From assembly GCF_030124375.1 (NCBI RefSeq), contig NZ_JASKLS010000027.1, positions 1-33,778 on the forward strand: a DNA stretch of 33,778 bases, read 5' to 3'. A model generated the notes under the pieces. It saw nothing but the letters and a program-made list of their open reading frames with translations, was not told where the DNA came from and did no database searches. Within the stretch, counting starts at the first letter, position 1. Each line of letters opens with the position of its first letter. The DNA is from Sinorhizobium sp. 6-70. GTDB taxonomy: Bacteria > Pseudomonadota > Alphaproteobacteria > Rhizobiales > Rhizobiaceae. Of the stretch, positions 9,123 to 17,039 are shown piece after piece. The position numbers were made by a program, and so were the translations under genes.

Positions 9123-9142
9123 TGAACATATTGTAATGTTCA
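9123..9142. promoter_or_regulatory. 20-bp palindrome in the divergent intergenic region
   Basis: TGAACAT (9123-9129) and ATGTTCA (9136-9142) are perfect 7-bp arms around six bases. The site lies in the 408-bp gap between the secreted-protein gene (minus) and the PAS kinase gene (plus). The form suits a dimeric regulator; I cannot name it. The rest of the gap (8925-9240) is AT-rich and holds no gene I can support. Confidence 0.4.
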
Positions 9143-9240
9143 GTCGTTTTGGCAGAGGTCCCTGGTCTCTGGTCGCTAATGAACTTCTGTTTCAGCTTCT
9201 GGCAAGATCCTCCTTCCCCGTGGCGTTCTGCCCTCTTGAC

Positions 9241-9286
9241 CGGTAACTAGCATTACCGTAGGTGCTAACGGTAACGCCAATTACCG
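9241..9286 (+). promoter_or_regulatory. Tandem operator pair in front of the PAS kinase gene
   Basis: Two palindromes of form CGGTAA-N6-TTACCG lie at 9241-9258 and 9269-9286, centres 28 bp apart. The second ends just where the ribosome-binding site GGAGG (9286-9290) begins. Their 16-bp cores match the perfect palindrome at 11546-11561 in front of the tetR gene that converges on this kinase gene, which makes that TetR the likely repressor. Confidence 0.7.
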
Positions 9287-9295
9287 GAGGTCGCC

Positions 9296-10888
9296 GTGGC
9301 GCAACCCGACAAGAAATGGTGCGGAACATCGATCGACATCGACGTCTACAGACAAACCAGGGAGGCGTTGCGCGACCGGGAGCGCGAGCTCTCGCAACTG
9401 ATCGACATGGTTCCGGGCCATCTCTGGCGATTGACGCCCGGCGGCGAGCCGAGCTTCTTCAACAAACAGATGGTGGACTTTCTCGGCTTATGCGTGGGGG
9501 ACACGGACAAACCGGGCATGAGCCGATTGGACGCGCTCGTAGAGGCGATCGTTCATCCAGACGACGCAGCCTGCATGGCGGACGCGCTCCGTCGCTGCCT
9601 CGTTACCGGCAGGTGCTTCTCCATGCGGTATCGTCTGCGCCGCGCTGACGGTGTCTATCGCTGGATGTCGAGCCGCGCGGAGCCGATGCGCGGTGAGGAC
9701 GGGCGCATCGTCCAGTGGTACGGTCTTTGCCACGACATAGACGATCAGATGCACGCCGAAGAAGCGTTGCGCCGAAGCGAACGGAAGCTTCAGCAACTGA
9801 TCGACGCCTTGCCGGTTCACATCTGGAGCTGGACGCCCGAAGGAGAGCTGGCCTACGTCAGCAAGCGATATCTGAACCACCTCGGCCTCTCCGAGGCGAA
9901 CGCGGAGGATTTTGTGAGAGTGGCGCAGGAGCTGGTTCATCCCGAGGACGCTCTTGAGGTGCAGCGTACGGCTGCGAACTGCATCAAGACCGGCAAGTCC
10001 TTCGTGATGCGGTACCGCCGGCGTGGGAAAGACGGAGCCTATCGCTGGATGGAGGGCAGGTGCGAGCCTCAGCGCGATCAAGACGGGAAGATCGTGCAAT
10101 GGTACGGCGTTTCTCTCGACGTTGACGACGGGGTGCGCGCACAGGAGGAATTGCGTCTCGCCCAGGAAAATCTCGCGCGTGCGAGCCAGGCGGCGAGCCT
10201 TGCCGAACTCTCCGCTTCCATCGCGCACGAGGTCAGCCAGCCGTTGACCGCTGTGATCACCTCCTCGAACGTCTGCCAGCGGTGGCTTACGACGGAACCG
10301 CCGAACATCGAGCGGGCGCAAAAGACCGTCGAGCGCATCACGCGTGCCGCAAACGCCGCCGCCGACGTCGTGAGCCGCGTCCGCGCCCTGTTCAGGCAAT
10401 CTGTGGGGACGAGGGATCCGATGGCGCTCGGCAGCCTTGTCCTGGAGGCGCGGGACCTCATGGCCGAGGAGGCGGCGCGCCGGCGCGTCCGCATGGATGT
10501 CGAGGTCGAGAGCGACCTTCCGCCCGTCACAGTCGATCGCGTCCAGCTTCAGCAGGTCCTGATCAATCTCGCTCGCAATGGCCTGGAGGCAATGGAGTCC
10601 GCTGCCAGCGACCCGGTCCTTCGGATGCGCGTTCGGCGGTTGGGGGAAGTGGTCCAGACCGAGATCAGTGACCGCGGGCCAGGCATCGAATTTCCCGACA
10701 GGATATTCGAGGCCTTCTTTACGACGAAGGGTCACGGCATGGGCATGGGACTCGCGATCTGCCGTTCGATCGTCGAGTCTCATGGCGGGCAATTATGGGC
10801 GGAGAACAACGAACCGAATGGAGCGACGTTTATCTTCACGCTGCCGGTCGACGCGACGACGGCACCGGTTTCTCAAGGCGGAGAATAG
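9296..10888 (+). CDS. Soluble PAS-PAS sensor histidine kinase
   Basis: A 530-residue kinase with no visible membrane segment. Two PAS/PAC units lie at about residues 32-150 and 160-285, each ending in a WYG...D-DD PAC motif. HisKA follows, with H-box SIAHEVSQPLTAV near 315, then HATPase with NLARNGLEAM, DRGPGIEF and GMGMGLAICR. The H, N and G boxes are intact. The first residues (WCGTSIDIDVYRQTREALRD) look like the tail of a further PAC motif. However, an in-frame TAA at 9272 blocks extension upstream, so the gene is shortened relative to longer PAS arrays. GTG at 9296 has GGAGG five bases before it. No response regulator is adjacent. Expression is probably repressed by the neighbouring TetR through the operators at 9241-9286. 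Confidence 0.9.
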   Translation: MAQPDKKWCGTSIDIDVYRQTREALRDRERELSQLIDMVPGHLWRLTPGGEPSFFNKQMVDFLGLCVGDTDKPGMSRLDALVEAIVHPDDAACMADALRRCLVTGRCFSMRYRLRRADGVYRWMSSRAEPMRGEDGRIVQWYGLCHDIDDQMHAEEALRRSERKLQQLIDALPVHIWSWTPEGELAYVSKRYLNHLGLSEANAEDFVRVAQELVHPEDALEVQRTAANCIKTGKSFVMRYRRRGKDGAYRWMEGRCEPQRDQDGKIVQWYGVSLDVDDGVRAQEELRLAQENLARASQAASLAELSASIAHEVSQPLTAVITSSNVCQRWLTTEPPNIERAQKTVERITRAANAAADVVSRVRALFRQSVGTRDPMALGSLVLEARDLMAEEAARRRVRMDVEVESDLPPVTVDRVQLQQVLINLARNGLEAMESAASDPVLRMRVRRLGEVVQTEISDRGPGIEFPDRIFEAFFTTKGHGMGMGLAICRSIVESHGGQLWAENNEPNGATFIFTLPVDATTAPVSQGGE

Positions 10889-10893
10889 ACGCT

Positions 10894-11538
10894 CTACCGC
10901 GGCCGGACTCCATTGAGGAAGACCTTGACGGCGGAAGCAACCACCTCCTGCGCCTCTTCGTCCGACGGCGGCGGGCGGAGCGCAAAAATGACCTGAAGAA
11001 GATTGTCGCGGATCATACCGACAAAGTGCCCGGCCAGGCGCAGGCAGTCGTCGGCGCGAATTTCTCCCCGCTCCCTGGCGAATTCAAGGACTTCGGCGAG
11101 CCGGGAGGTCGCCCGGCCCGGCCCTTGTTCATAGAACGCCTTGACGAGATCGGGGAAACGGTTGGCCTCGGTGATGGCAATTCGGTAAATGCCGATCAGG
11201 GTTGGCGACATGTAAAGACCCATGAGACGCTGGCCAAACGCCGTAAGCGTCTCCTCCAGATCGTGCCCTTCGATTTCCTCGATGACCAGGGTCGACAGCA
11301 GCCTATCCGCGCTTTCGGCGACGATGGCGGAGAACAGGCCCTCCTTGTTACCGAACTCATTGTAGATGTTGCGCTTCGATCCGCCGGCGCGTTCGATGAT
11401 CGCGTCGATGCTCGTCGCCGCGTAACCTTGCTCGAAAAAGACCTCGGCAGCCGCTTGAAGAAGTGCTTGCCGCCGACTTTTCAACCGCCCAGATGTTGCT
11501 GCAGCCACAGCTCTTGACCTCTCCTGATGGTGCACCAC
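10894..11538 (-). CDS. TetR/AcrR-family repressor
   Basis: A 214-residue regulator with a canonical N-terminal HTH (residues about 20-65: RQALLQAAAEVFFEQGY, then SIDAIIERAGGSKRNIYNEF, then GNKEGLF) and a C-terminal helical domain of the TetR_C type (LRLAGHFVGMIRDNLLQV region). GTG at 11538 is the likely start; its ribosome-binding site is weak. A perfect 16-bp palindrome (11546-11561) sits seven bases upstream, and two variants lie in front of the convergent PAS kinase gene. Autoregulation plus control of that kinase is the simplest reading. The two genes are only five bases apart at their 3' ends. Confidence 0.87.
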   Translation of the reverse strand: MVHHQERSRAVAAATSGRLKSRRQALLQAAAEVFFEQGYAATSIDAIIERAGGSKRNIYNEFGNKEGLFSAIVAESADRLLSTLVIEEIEGHDLEETLTAFGQRLMGLYMSPTLIGIYRIAITEANRFPDLVKAFYEQGPGRATSRLAEVLEFARERGEIRADDCLRLAGHFVGMIRDNLLQVIFALRPPPSDEEAQEVVASAVKVFLNGVRPR

Positions 11539-11545
11539 CTTCAGT

Positions 11546-11561
11546 GGTAATGATCATTACC
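11546..11561 (-). promoter_or_regulatory. Perfect 16-bp TetR operator
   Basis: GGTAATGATCATTACC is a perfect palindrome directly upstream of the tetR start. Its half-site (GGTAA/TTACC at the same spacing) recurs twice at 9242-9257 and 9270-9285. Confidence 0.75.
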
Positions 11562-11608
11562 TCCGATGTCAATGGTAACAGGCGAAAGCGACGGAGGGGT
11601 TCCGCCGT

Positions 11609-11793
11609 CTACAGCCGCGCGTCTTATCAGATGCGCAAGGCACGCTGTAGCACTTTGAATCGCCGCATGTTTTGGATCGGCTGCGATTTAGAGCAATTCC
11701 AGGAAAGGTGTGTAACGGTTTTCCGTCCGGAATTGCGTAGTTTCAAAGATTTAGATCATTTCACTGTTTCAATAAAACAGTGAAATGATCTAA
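11609..11793. repeat. RIME-like composite palindromic repeat
   Basis: Three nested hairpin modules follow one another. Module 1: CTACAGC (11609-11615) with GCTGTAG (11644-11650), with an inner GC stem. Module 2: GCAATTCC (11693-11700) with GGAATTGC (11729-11736), with an inner GGAAA/TTTTCC stem. Module 3: a 19-bp perfect inverted repeat, arms 11751-11769 and 11775-11793, loop CAATA. The GAGCAATTCC and GTCCGGAATTGCG wording is familiar from rhizobial intergenic mosaic elements (RIME). A second partial copy of module 1 lies at 32935-33022 in the opposite orientation. No gene overlaps it; it separates tetR from fixS. Confidence 0.75.
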
Positions 11794-11839
11794 GGAGATA
11801 TGCAATGGGAGGAGATCCGCCACAGAAGGCCTTATCCGA

Positions 11840-12022
11840 TCACGATTGATCCGGAGACGCCTCGTGAGCCTCGCCTGGGCGTTCCCGGTCATCATAGAGA
11901 ACGCGTTCGGCCGCGCCCGCAAGGTCCTCGTACTGGCCCTTCGACAGGTTCCAGATGAACGCGGCGAGCGCCCCGCCGCTCATCAGGACCGCAAGCGGGA
12001 CAAGAAACATCGCATCACCCAT
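11840..12022 (-). CDS. fixS: cbb3 oxidase maturation protein FixS/CcoS
   Basis: A 60-residue protein with a single N-terminal membrane helix (FLVPLAVLMSGGALAAFIWN) followed by a short charged tail with the family motif W-x-L-S-K-G-Q-Y-x-D-L (residues about 25-35). CcoS is needed for incorporation of haem and copper into the CcoN subunit. Its start (ATG at 12022) overlaps the end of fixI by 8 bp, the usual fixI-fixS arrangement. It is the last gene of the minus-strand cluster, and the RIME-like repeat follows it. Confidence 0.88.
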   Translation of the reverse strand: MGDAMFLVPLAVLMSGGALAAFIWNLSKGQYEDLAGAAERVLYDDRERPGEAHEASPDQS

Positions 12023-14234
12023 CGAGCCCGACCTTCTCATATCTTCCGCGGTTGAGACGCAGCGCATTCGCGACGACGATCACGGAGGAGGACGACATGG
12101 CGACGGATGCGAGAAGCGGCGTCAGGAAGCCCAATACGGCGACCGGCACGGCAAGCAGATTATAGGCAATCGACAGCGCGAAATTCTGCCGGGCGAGAGC
12201 TGCGCTGTCGCGGGAAATCCGATGGGCGCGGGCGACGGCCAACAGGCTTTCATGCATGAAGATCAGATCTGCGGCGGTCCGGCCGATGTCGGAGGCGGAG
12301 GCCGGCGCGAAGGAGACATGCGCTGCCGCCAGTGCCGCCGCGTCGTTCAGCCCATCGCCGACCATCAGAACCTGGCGGCCCTCGCTACGGAGCGCGTCGA
12401 GCCGCCCGACCTTGCCCGCCGGCGTCGCTTCGGCGACGAACGGAATGTCCAACTGTTCCGCGATCTCGGCAACCGCCTTCTGTCGATCGCCCGACAGCAT
12501 CTCCACCTGCAGCCCCTCTGCCTTGAGCCGCCTGACACAATCCTCGGCGTCGCTCCGCAGCCGGTCCTCGAAACGAAATGTCCTGACCAGTGCTCCGTCC
12601 CGGCTGAAGACGACGCTGGCGCCCTCCGGGACGACGACATGGGGAGCGGCCCATTCCGGGCGGCCGAGCCTGTAGAGGACCCCGCCGAGCCTGGCCTCGA
12701 CGCCGGAGCCGGGCACTTCGCCGACGAGTGCCGCGGAGACGGCCGCAGCATCGGGACACGCGGCCGCGATGGCGCGGGAGTAGGGATGCGTGGAATGGCG
12801 GGCAATTCCGGCGGCAAGCGCCATGGCATCGCGGTCGTCCTCATCGACCTGCGGCAGAAGTTCGGGTTGGCCTCGGGTCAAGGTACCCGTCTTGTCGAAG
12901 ACCACGGTGTCGATCTCCGATAGGCGCTCCAGCGCGCCGCCGTCCTTGATCAGGATGCCACCGCGGAACAGCCGTCCGGCGGCGACGACCTGCACCATCG
13001 GCACGGCAAGGCCGAGCGCGCAGGGGCATGTGACGATGAGCACTGCAATGCCGGTCGTTGCCGCGTGGTGAAGGCCGGCTCCCGCCGCCAGCCATCCGAG
13101 AAACGTTACGAAGGCTGCGGCATGGACGACGGGCGCATAGAGAGAGGATGCACGGTCGGCGATCCGCCTGTACCCGCTGCGACCTGATTCCGCCGCCTCC
13201 ATCATTCGGGTCATTTCTGCCAGGAACGATTCATCCGACCGGCGGAGCGCGACTATTTCGATGGGAGCGGCAAGATTGAGCGTTCCGGCCTGAAGCTCGT
13301 GCCCGATGCCGGCGGGGACGGGTATGCTCTCGCCGCTCGTGAGCGAGCAATCGATCTCGGAGGCACCGGCAACGATCGTCGCGTCGACGGGAACGCGCTG
13401 GCCCGCCGCGAGCGGCAGGCGCATGCCGGGGAGGATCTCGGCCAGGGGACAATAGCGCCGTCGCCCGTCGGCTTCGATGACATAGCCGCCCCGGGATCCG
13501 AGCCGGGCGATGCCAGACACGGCGCTGCGGGCGCGCGCTCGCATCATATGGTCGAACGTCCGGCCGATCAGCAGGAAGAACAGCAGCGAAACGGCCGCGT
13601 CGAAATAGGCATGAGCGCCATGGACGGCGGTTTCGTAGACGCTCAGAACGAAGGTCAGTGTCACGCCGATGGAAATCGGCACGTCCATGTTGGTGCGTCC
13701 GTGCCTGAGCGCGGTCCACGCAGAGCGGAAAAACACCTGCCCCGAATAAAGGACGGTCGGCAGCGCGATCACGCCGGAGATCAGATGGAAGAGCTGCCGG
13801 GTCTGCGGATCGGCGCCGAACCAGACGGCGAAGGACAGCAGCATGATGTTGCTCGATGCGAAGGCCGCGACCGCAAGCGCACGCAGCATGGCGCTGAACT
13901 CTTCGTCATGCTCCTCCTCCGGTATTTCCGCCGCGTGGGCGGGAAAGCCTATCGCATCGAGCGCCTCCACCAATGCCGGCGCTTCGCCTTGCTGGCTCCA
14001 TTCGACGACAACGCGCTTCGTCGACAGGTTGGCGCGTGCGCTCGTGACGCCCGGCAGCCTGGCAAGCGATGTCTCGACCTTGCGCATGCATCCGCCGCAA
14101 TGCATCGACGGAACGACGAGTTCGGTCCTGAAGCCTGACTTGGACTGCCGGCGGCTCAGCAAAAGAAGCTCGCTGCCCCCATCTTCGGTGCCGCGATCCG
14201 CTCTCATCACCTCGGATGCATTGACGATCTCCAT
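12015..14234 (-). CDS. fixI: FixI/CcoI-type copper P1B-ATPase
   Basis: A 739-residue heavy-metal ATPase that exports copper across the inner membrane for cbb3 oxidase assembly. Visible in order: a short N-terminal extension, an HMA domain with the metal site M-H-C-G-G-C (Cys46, Cys49), membrane helices, the actuator motif TSGES, the intramembrane TCPCALGLAVP motif, phosphorylation site DKTGTLT, the H-P motif in HSTHPYS, and hinge GDGLNDAAAL. All catalytic residues are present, and the length is normal for FixI. I chose ATG at 14234 with GAGG nine bases upstream; a longer start at 14276 would overlap the gene before it. It is downstream of the DUF2189 gene and upstream of fixS. Confidence 0.93.
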   Translation of the reverse strand: MEIVNASEVMRADRGTEDGGSELLLLSRRQSKSGFRTELVVPSMHCGGCMRKVETSLARLPGVTSARANLSTKRVVVEWSQQGEAPALVEALDAIGFPAHAAEIPEEEHDEEFSAMLRALAVAAFASSNIMLLSFAVWFGADPQTRQLFHLISGVIALPTVLYSGQVFFRSAWTALRHGRTNMDVPISIGVTLTFVLSVYETAVHGAHAYFDAAVSLLFFLLIGRTFDHMMRARARSAVSGIARLGSRGGYVIEADGRRRYCPLAEILPGMRLPLAAGQRVPVDATIVAGASEIDCSLTSGESIPVPAGIGHELQAGTLNLAAPIEIVALRRSDESFLAEMTRMMEAAESGRSGYRRIADRASSLYAPVVHAAAFVTFLGWLAAGAGLHHAATTGIAVLIVTCPCALGLAVPMVQVVAAGRLFRGGILIKDGGALERLSEIDTVVFDKTGTLTRGQPELLPQVDEDDRDAMALAAGIARHSTHPYSRAIAAACPDAAAVSAALVGEVPGSGVEARLGGVLYRLGRPEWAAPHVVVPEGASVVFSRDGALVRTFRFEDRLRSDAEDCVRRLKAEGLQVEMLSGDRQKAVAEIAEQLDIPFVAEATPAGKVGRLDALRSEGRQVLMVGDGLNDAAALAAAHVSFAPASASDIGRTAADLIFMHESLLAVARAHRISRDSAALARQNFALSIAYNLLAVPVAVLGFLTPLLASVAMSSSSVIVVANALRLNRGRYEKVGLDG

Positions 14235-14245
14235 GCGGGGCGACC

Positions 14246-15043
14246 TCAGGCGGAGGGCCGCAGTGCGCGATAGCAATGCCAGGTCCCGTGACCGAGGACA
14301 GGAAAGATGACGATCAGGCCGATGAAGCCGGTCGCGACCGAGAGCACGAACAAGGCAAGCACGATGCCCGCCCAGATGAGCATCACGTTAAGATTGTTCC
14401 AAACGAGCGCCATGCTCGTGCCCATGGCGGTGAGTGCGTCGGAGCGCTCCTGCAGAAGCATGGGAAGCGAGATCGCGCCGATCGCGAATGAAAACGACGC
14501 GAAAAGCCCGCCGATGGCGCTGCCGACCACCAGCATCGCCCATCCGATCGGTGTGAGGAAGAGCATCGTCACGATGTTCCCGAGGCCGGGAAACGGCAGC
14601 AGCCCGAAGAACAGGGCATAGACGATAACGGCCGCGCGAAGCCAGACGACCATCAGCAGGCAAAGGAGGGCGCCGGTGAACACGACCTGGTAGCCGGCGG
14701 CGGGGCGGACGAAAATCATATCGGCAAAGGTCACGCGTGCGCCTGTCGAAAGGCGTCTGCTCTTCTCATAGAGCCCCATCGCGAAGATCGGGCCGACGAC
14801 CATGAACCCCGCCAGAACCGGCAGCAGTATGTAGTCCTTTCCGGTCGCGAACAGGAGCCAGACGCTGCCTGCCATGACGACATAAACCAGAAGTCCATAG
14901 GCGAGGCCCTGATGCATGCCCGCCAGAAAATCCCGCATTCCCGCGCGCAGCCAGTCGAAGGCTGCGCTCGCTGGCAGATTTCGTTGCCAGATTTTCTCGC
15001 GTGGCTCCGCAGGTACGACATTGGGGATGTCGGTCATGGTCAT
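14246..15043 (-). CDS. DUF2189-family integral membrane protein
   Basis: A 265-residue protein with about six membrane helices (for example around LLVYVVMAGSVWLLF, VLAGFMVVGPIFAMGLYEKS, YALFFGLLPFPGL and VLALFVLSVATGFIGLIVIF) and short loops. The M-V-V-G-P-x-F-A-M-G-L-Y segment is characteristic of the DUF2189 family, whose function is unknown. It occupies the place where fixG and fixH normally sit, between fixP and fixI. The start ATG at 15043 overlaps the stop of the preceding small gene (TGATG). Membership of the cbb3 operon suggests a role in oxidase assembly or the membrane environment, which is inference only. Confidence 0.8.
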   Translation of the reverse strand: MTMTDIPNVVPAEPREKIWQRNLPASAAFDWLRAGMRDFLAGMHQGLAYGLLVYVVMAGSVWLLFATGKDYILLPVLAGFMVVGPIFAMGLYEKSRRLSTGARVTFADMIFVRPAAGYQVVFTGALLCLLMVVWLRAAVIVYALFFGLLPFPGLGNIVTMLFLTPIGWAMLVVGSAIGGLFASFSFAIGAISLPMLLQERSDALTAMGTSMALVWNNLNVMLIWAGIVLALFVLSVATGFIGLIVIFPVLGHGTWHCYRALRPSA

Positions 15044-15270
15044 CACTCGCGGTCGGTTTCAGATGCGTTGCGGCACTCGGATTGCGCCGCGGCAAATGTC
15101 GCTTGCGTCGAGGCCTCTCCCACGCGCCGATGAGGGACGCAGTCCGGCTGGGACGTGACGGCGACGTAAACGAGATGCGCATTGGCAGTCGCGACGAACG
15201 CGACGCCGAAGGCGATCCCGAGCGCCAGGCTCGTGCGGCCGACACGCCCTCTCGAAGTGTCGCTCATCAT
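15043..15270 (-). CDS. Small single-helix membrane protein in the cbb3 operon
   Basis: A 75-residue protein with one hydrophobic segment (LALGIAFGVAFVATANAHLVYVAV, residues about 14-37) followed by a hydrophilic C-terminus with two Cys. I do not recognise it; it is too short and differently built to be FixH. Its ATG at 15270 overlaps the fixP stop codon (ATGATGA), and its stop overlaps the start of the DUF2189 gene, so it is translated as part of the operon. That arrangement is the main reason to believe it is real. Confidence 0.6.
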   Translation of the reverse strand: MMSDTSRGRVGRTSLALGIAFGVAFVATANAHLVYVAVTSQPDCVPHRRVGEASTQATFAAAQSECRNASETDRE

Positions 15271-16139
15271 CGTTCCTTTCTGAGATCGTGCAGGTAGGCG
15301 GCCAGTATTTTGATGTCCACGGCCCCCAGTCTGTTCTCCCAGCTCGGCATGCGCCCCTGCCGCCCGTGCCAGACCGTGTCATGGATCGTCTGAAGATCGC
15401 CGCCATAGAGCCAGCTCGCATCCGTCAGGTTCGGTGCGCCGAGAGCGACCTGGCCGCGGGCATCGTCACCATGGCAGGCGGCGCAATTGTTCTGAAAAAT
15501 CTCCAACCCTTTCGTTTGGGTCATCGCAGCGTGATCCGAACCGCTCTTGCCGATGTCCCGCAGATAGGCGATCACCGCCTTGATATCTGCGCGTGGCAGC
15601 ATGTCATCCTTGCCGAAGGCCGGCATCTGAGCGGTTCTGGTGTCTGGATGCGGGGAGTTGATGCCCACGCGGATTGTTTCCTGGATTGCCTCCGGCGAGT
15701 CGCCCCAGTTCAGCACCCCGGCTGCGAGATTGGGGAAGCCGGCATTGCCCCTGGCGTCGATCCCATGGCAAACGGCGCAATTGCCGCCGAAGAGCGCATG
15801 GCCCGCCTCGCGCAGCTTCTGCATCAGGGCAGCATCCGCCTCGATCGCGTCGAAGCCCTGCTTTTCTATCGCCGCACGCCAGGGCCCCTGCTCGAGCGCT
15901 GCGCGCTCGAGCTTCCGGCGAACGACGTCGCGCTCGTCGTAGCCGAGGATGCCCTTGGTGTAGGTGTAGCCGAGCGGCACGGCCGGCATGAATATCCAAT
16001 AGATCAGCGAGAAAATCGTGGTGACGATCAGGAAGAAGTAAACGGCGCGCGGGACCGGCGTGTTCAGTTCCTTGATGCCGTTCCACTCGTGCCCTGTCGT
16101 CTTATGACCCGTCAGCGGATCACGTTCCTCTATTGCCAC
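15267..16139 (-). CDS. fixP: cbb3 oxidase dihaem subunit FixP/CcoP
   Basis: A 290-residue membrane-anchored cytochrome c. One N-terminal membrane helix (residues about 32-52) is followed by two cytochrome c domains with haem motifs CAVCH (121-125) and CAACH (219-223); the distal Met ligands are likely in QMPAF and RMPSW. It passes electrons from the cytochrome bc1/c pool to FixO and FixN. The conserved N-terminal WNGIKELNTPVPR motif is present. It starts with GTG at 16139, overlapping the fixQ 3' end by 10 bp. Confidence 0.95.
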   Translation of the reverse strand: MAIEERDPLTGHKTTGHEWNGIKELNTPVPRAVYFFLIVTTIFSLIYWIFMPAVPLGYTYTKGILGYDERDVVRRKLERAALEQGPWRAAIEKQGFDAIEADAALMQKLREAGHALFGGNCAVCHGIDARGNAGFPNLAAGVLNWGDSPEAIQETIRVGINSPHPDTRTAQMPAFGKDDMLPRADIKAVIAYLRDIGKSGSDHAAMTQTKGLEIFQNNCAACHGDDARGQVALGAPNLTDASWLYGGDLQTIHDTVWHGRQGRMPSWENRLGAVDIKILAAYLHDLRKER

Positions 16140-16300
16140 GGCCGGTCTTCCTTGTTGAGAATGGTGACTGGGGCTTCTTCGAACTCTTTCCTTTTGGAGG
16201 GCCAGTAGGCGTAGCCAAGGACAATGATCGACAGGGCGATAAGATAGAGAAGGCCAAATGTCTTGGCGATCCAGACCATTGTTTCGTGCGAGATAGGCAC
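16130..16300 (-). CDS. fixQ: cbb3 oxidase small subunit FixQ/CcoQ
   Basis: Translation between fixO and fixP gives a 56-residue protein beginning V/M-P-I-S-H-E-T-M-V-W, with one membrane helix (LLYLIALSIIVLGYAYWP) and a C-terminal ...NKEDRPWQ, as expected of FixQ, which stabilises the complex. I set the start at GTG 16300 (GGAG five bases upstream). A GTG at 16306 overlapping the fixO stop as GTGA would add two residues and is equally possible. Its stop (TAG at 16130-16132) lies inside the start of fixP. Confidence 0.88.
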   Translation of the reverse strand: MPISHETMVWIAKTFGLLYLIALSIIVLGYAYWPSKRKEFEEAPVTILNKEDRPWQ

Positions 16301-16302
16301 GG

Positions 16303-17034
16303 TCACTCCGTCTCCGCGGCCGCGGTCTTCTGATTGACGTCGATGAGGTTGCCCAGGATCTGAAGATAGGCGACGAGCGCGTCCATCTCTGTCAGGCGTT
16401 GCGCGTCACCGTCGAACGTGCGGACGTTCGTCGCCTCTCCGTAACGCTCGGCAACTGCCGCTGCGGCGTTACTGTCCGGGTTTGCCTGGCCGTACGCGTC
16501 CGCGGCGGCATTGGCGATCATTTCTCCGGTATAAGGGACGCCGACCGCGCGTTGCGCCGCGAGCTGACTCGAAAGATCGTCCATCCTCAGCGTCCTTTCC
16601 ATCAGCCAGCCGTAGGCAGGCATGATCGAGACGGGTACGACATCGCGCGGGTTGATCAGGTGGCGGACATGCCATTCGTCGGAATATTTGCCGCCGAGAC
16701 GGGCGATGTCGGGACCGGTGCGTTTCGAGCCCCAGAGCATGGGATGATCGTATTTCGACTCGACCGCCAAGCTGTAGTGGCCGTAGCGATCGACGTCGTC
16801 CTTCAGCGTGCGGATCATCTGCGAGTGGCAGGCATAGCAGCCCTCGCGCATGTATATGTTGCGGCCCGCAAGCTCCAGCGGCGTATAGACGCGCATGTCG
16901 GGCGCGGCTTCGACCGTCTCGGCGATCGTGAAAAGCGGCGCGATTTCGACGATCCCGCCGATGCTGGCCGCTCCGATAATCGCGAGCGTGAGGCCGATGG
17001 CGCGTCGCTCCAGCTTGTAGTGGAGTTTGAACAA
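16303..17034 (-). CDS. fixO: cbb3 oxidase monohaem subunit FixO/CcoO
   Basis: A 243-residue membrane-anchored cytochrome c. The N-terminal membrane helix (residues about 12-35) is followed by one haem motif, CYACH at 66-70, within the family signature REGCYACHSQMIRT. The conserved GPDIARLGGKYSDEWH and IMPAYGWL (likely Met ligand) segments are present. It starts with TTG at 17034, supported by GGAG eight bases upstream, which lies in the last codons of fixN; the genes are five bases apart. Length is typical for the family. Confidence 0.95.
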   Translation of the reverse strand: MFKLHYKLERRAIGLTLAIIGAASIGGIVEIAPLFTIAETVEAAPDMRVYTPLELAGRNIYMREGCYACHSQMIRTLKDDVDRYGHYSLAVESKYDHPMLWGSKRTGPDIARLGGKYSDEWHVRHLINPRDVVPVSIMPAYGWLMERTLRMDDLSSQLAAQRAVGVPYTGEMIANAAADAYGQANPDSNAAAAVAERYGEATNVRTFDGDAQRLTEMDALVAYLQILGNLIDVNQKTAAAETE

Positions 17035-17039
17035 GGGGC

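Noticed and set aside
9488..10792. 434-codon minus-strand frame opposite the PAS kinase
   Set aside because: Shadow of the kinase gene; no start context or family.
11793..11840. Tiny open frame after GGAGATATGCAATG next to the RIME-like repeat
   Set aside because: Only a few codons long before leaving the intergenic region and with no protein likeness; the GGAG is probably chance.
11955..12923. Plus-strand frame over the fixI region
   Set aside because: Antisense to the conserved P-type ATPase hinge and phosphorylation motifs.
15288..16208. 306-codon plus-strand frame over fixP and fixQ
   Set aside because: The minus strand carries both CXXCH haem motifs and the FixQ helix; the plus frame is a shadow.
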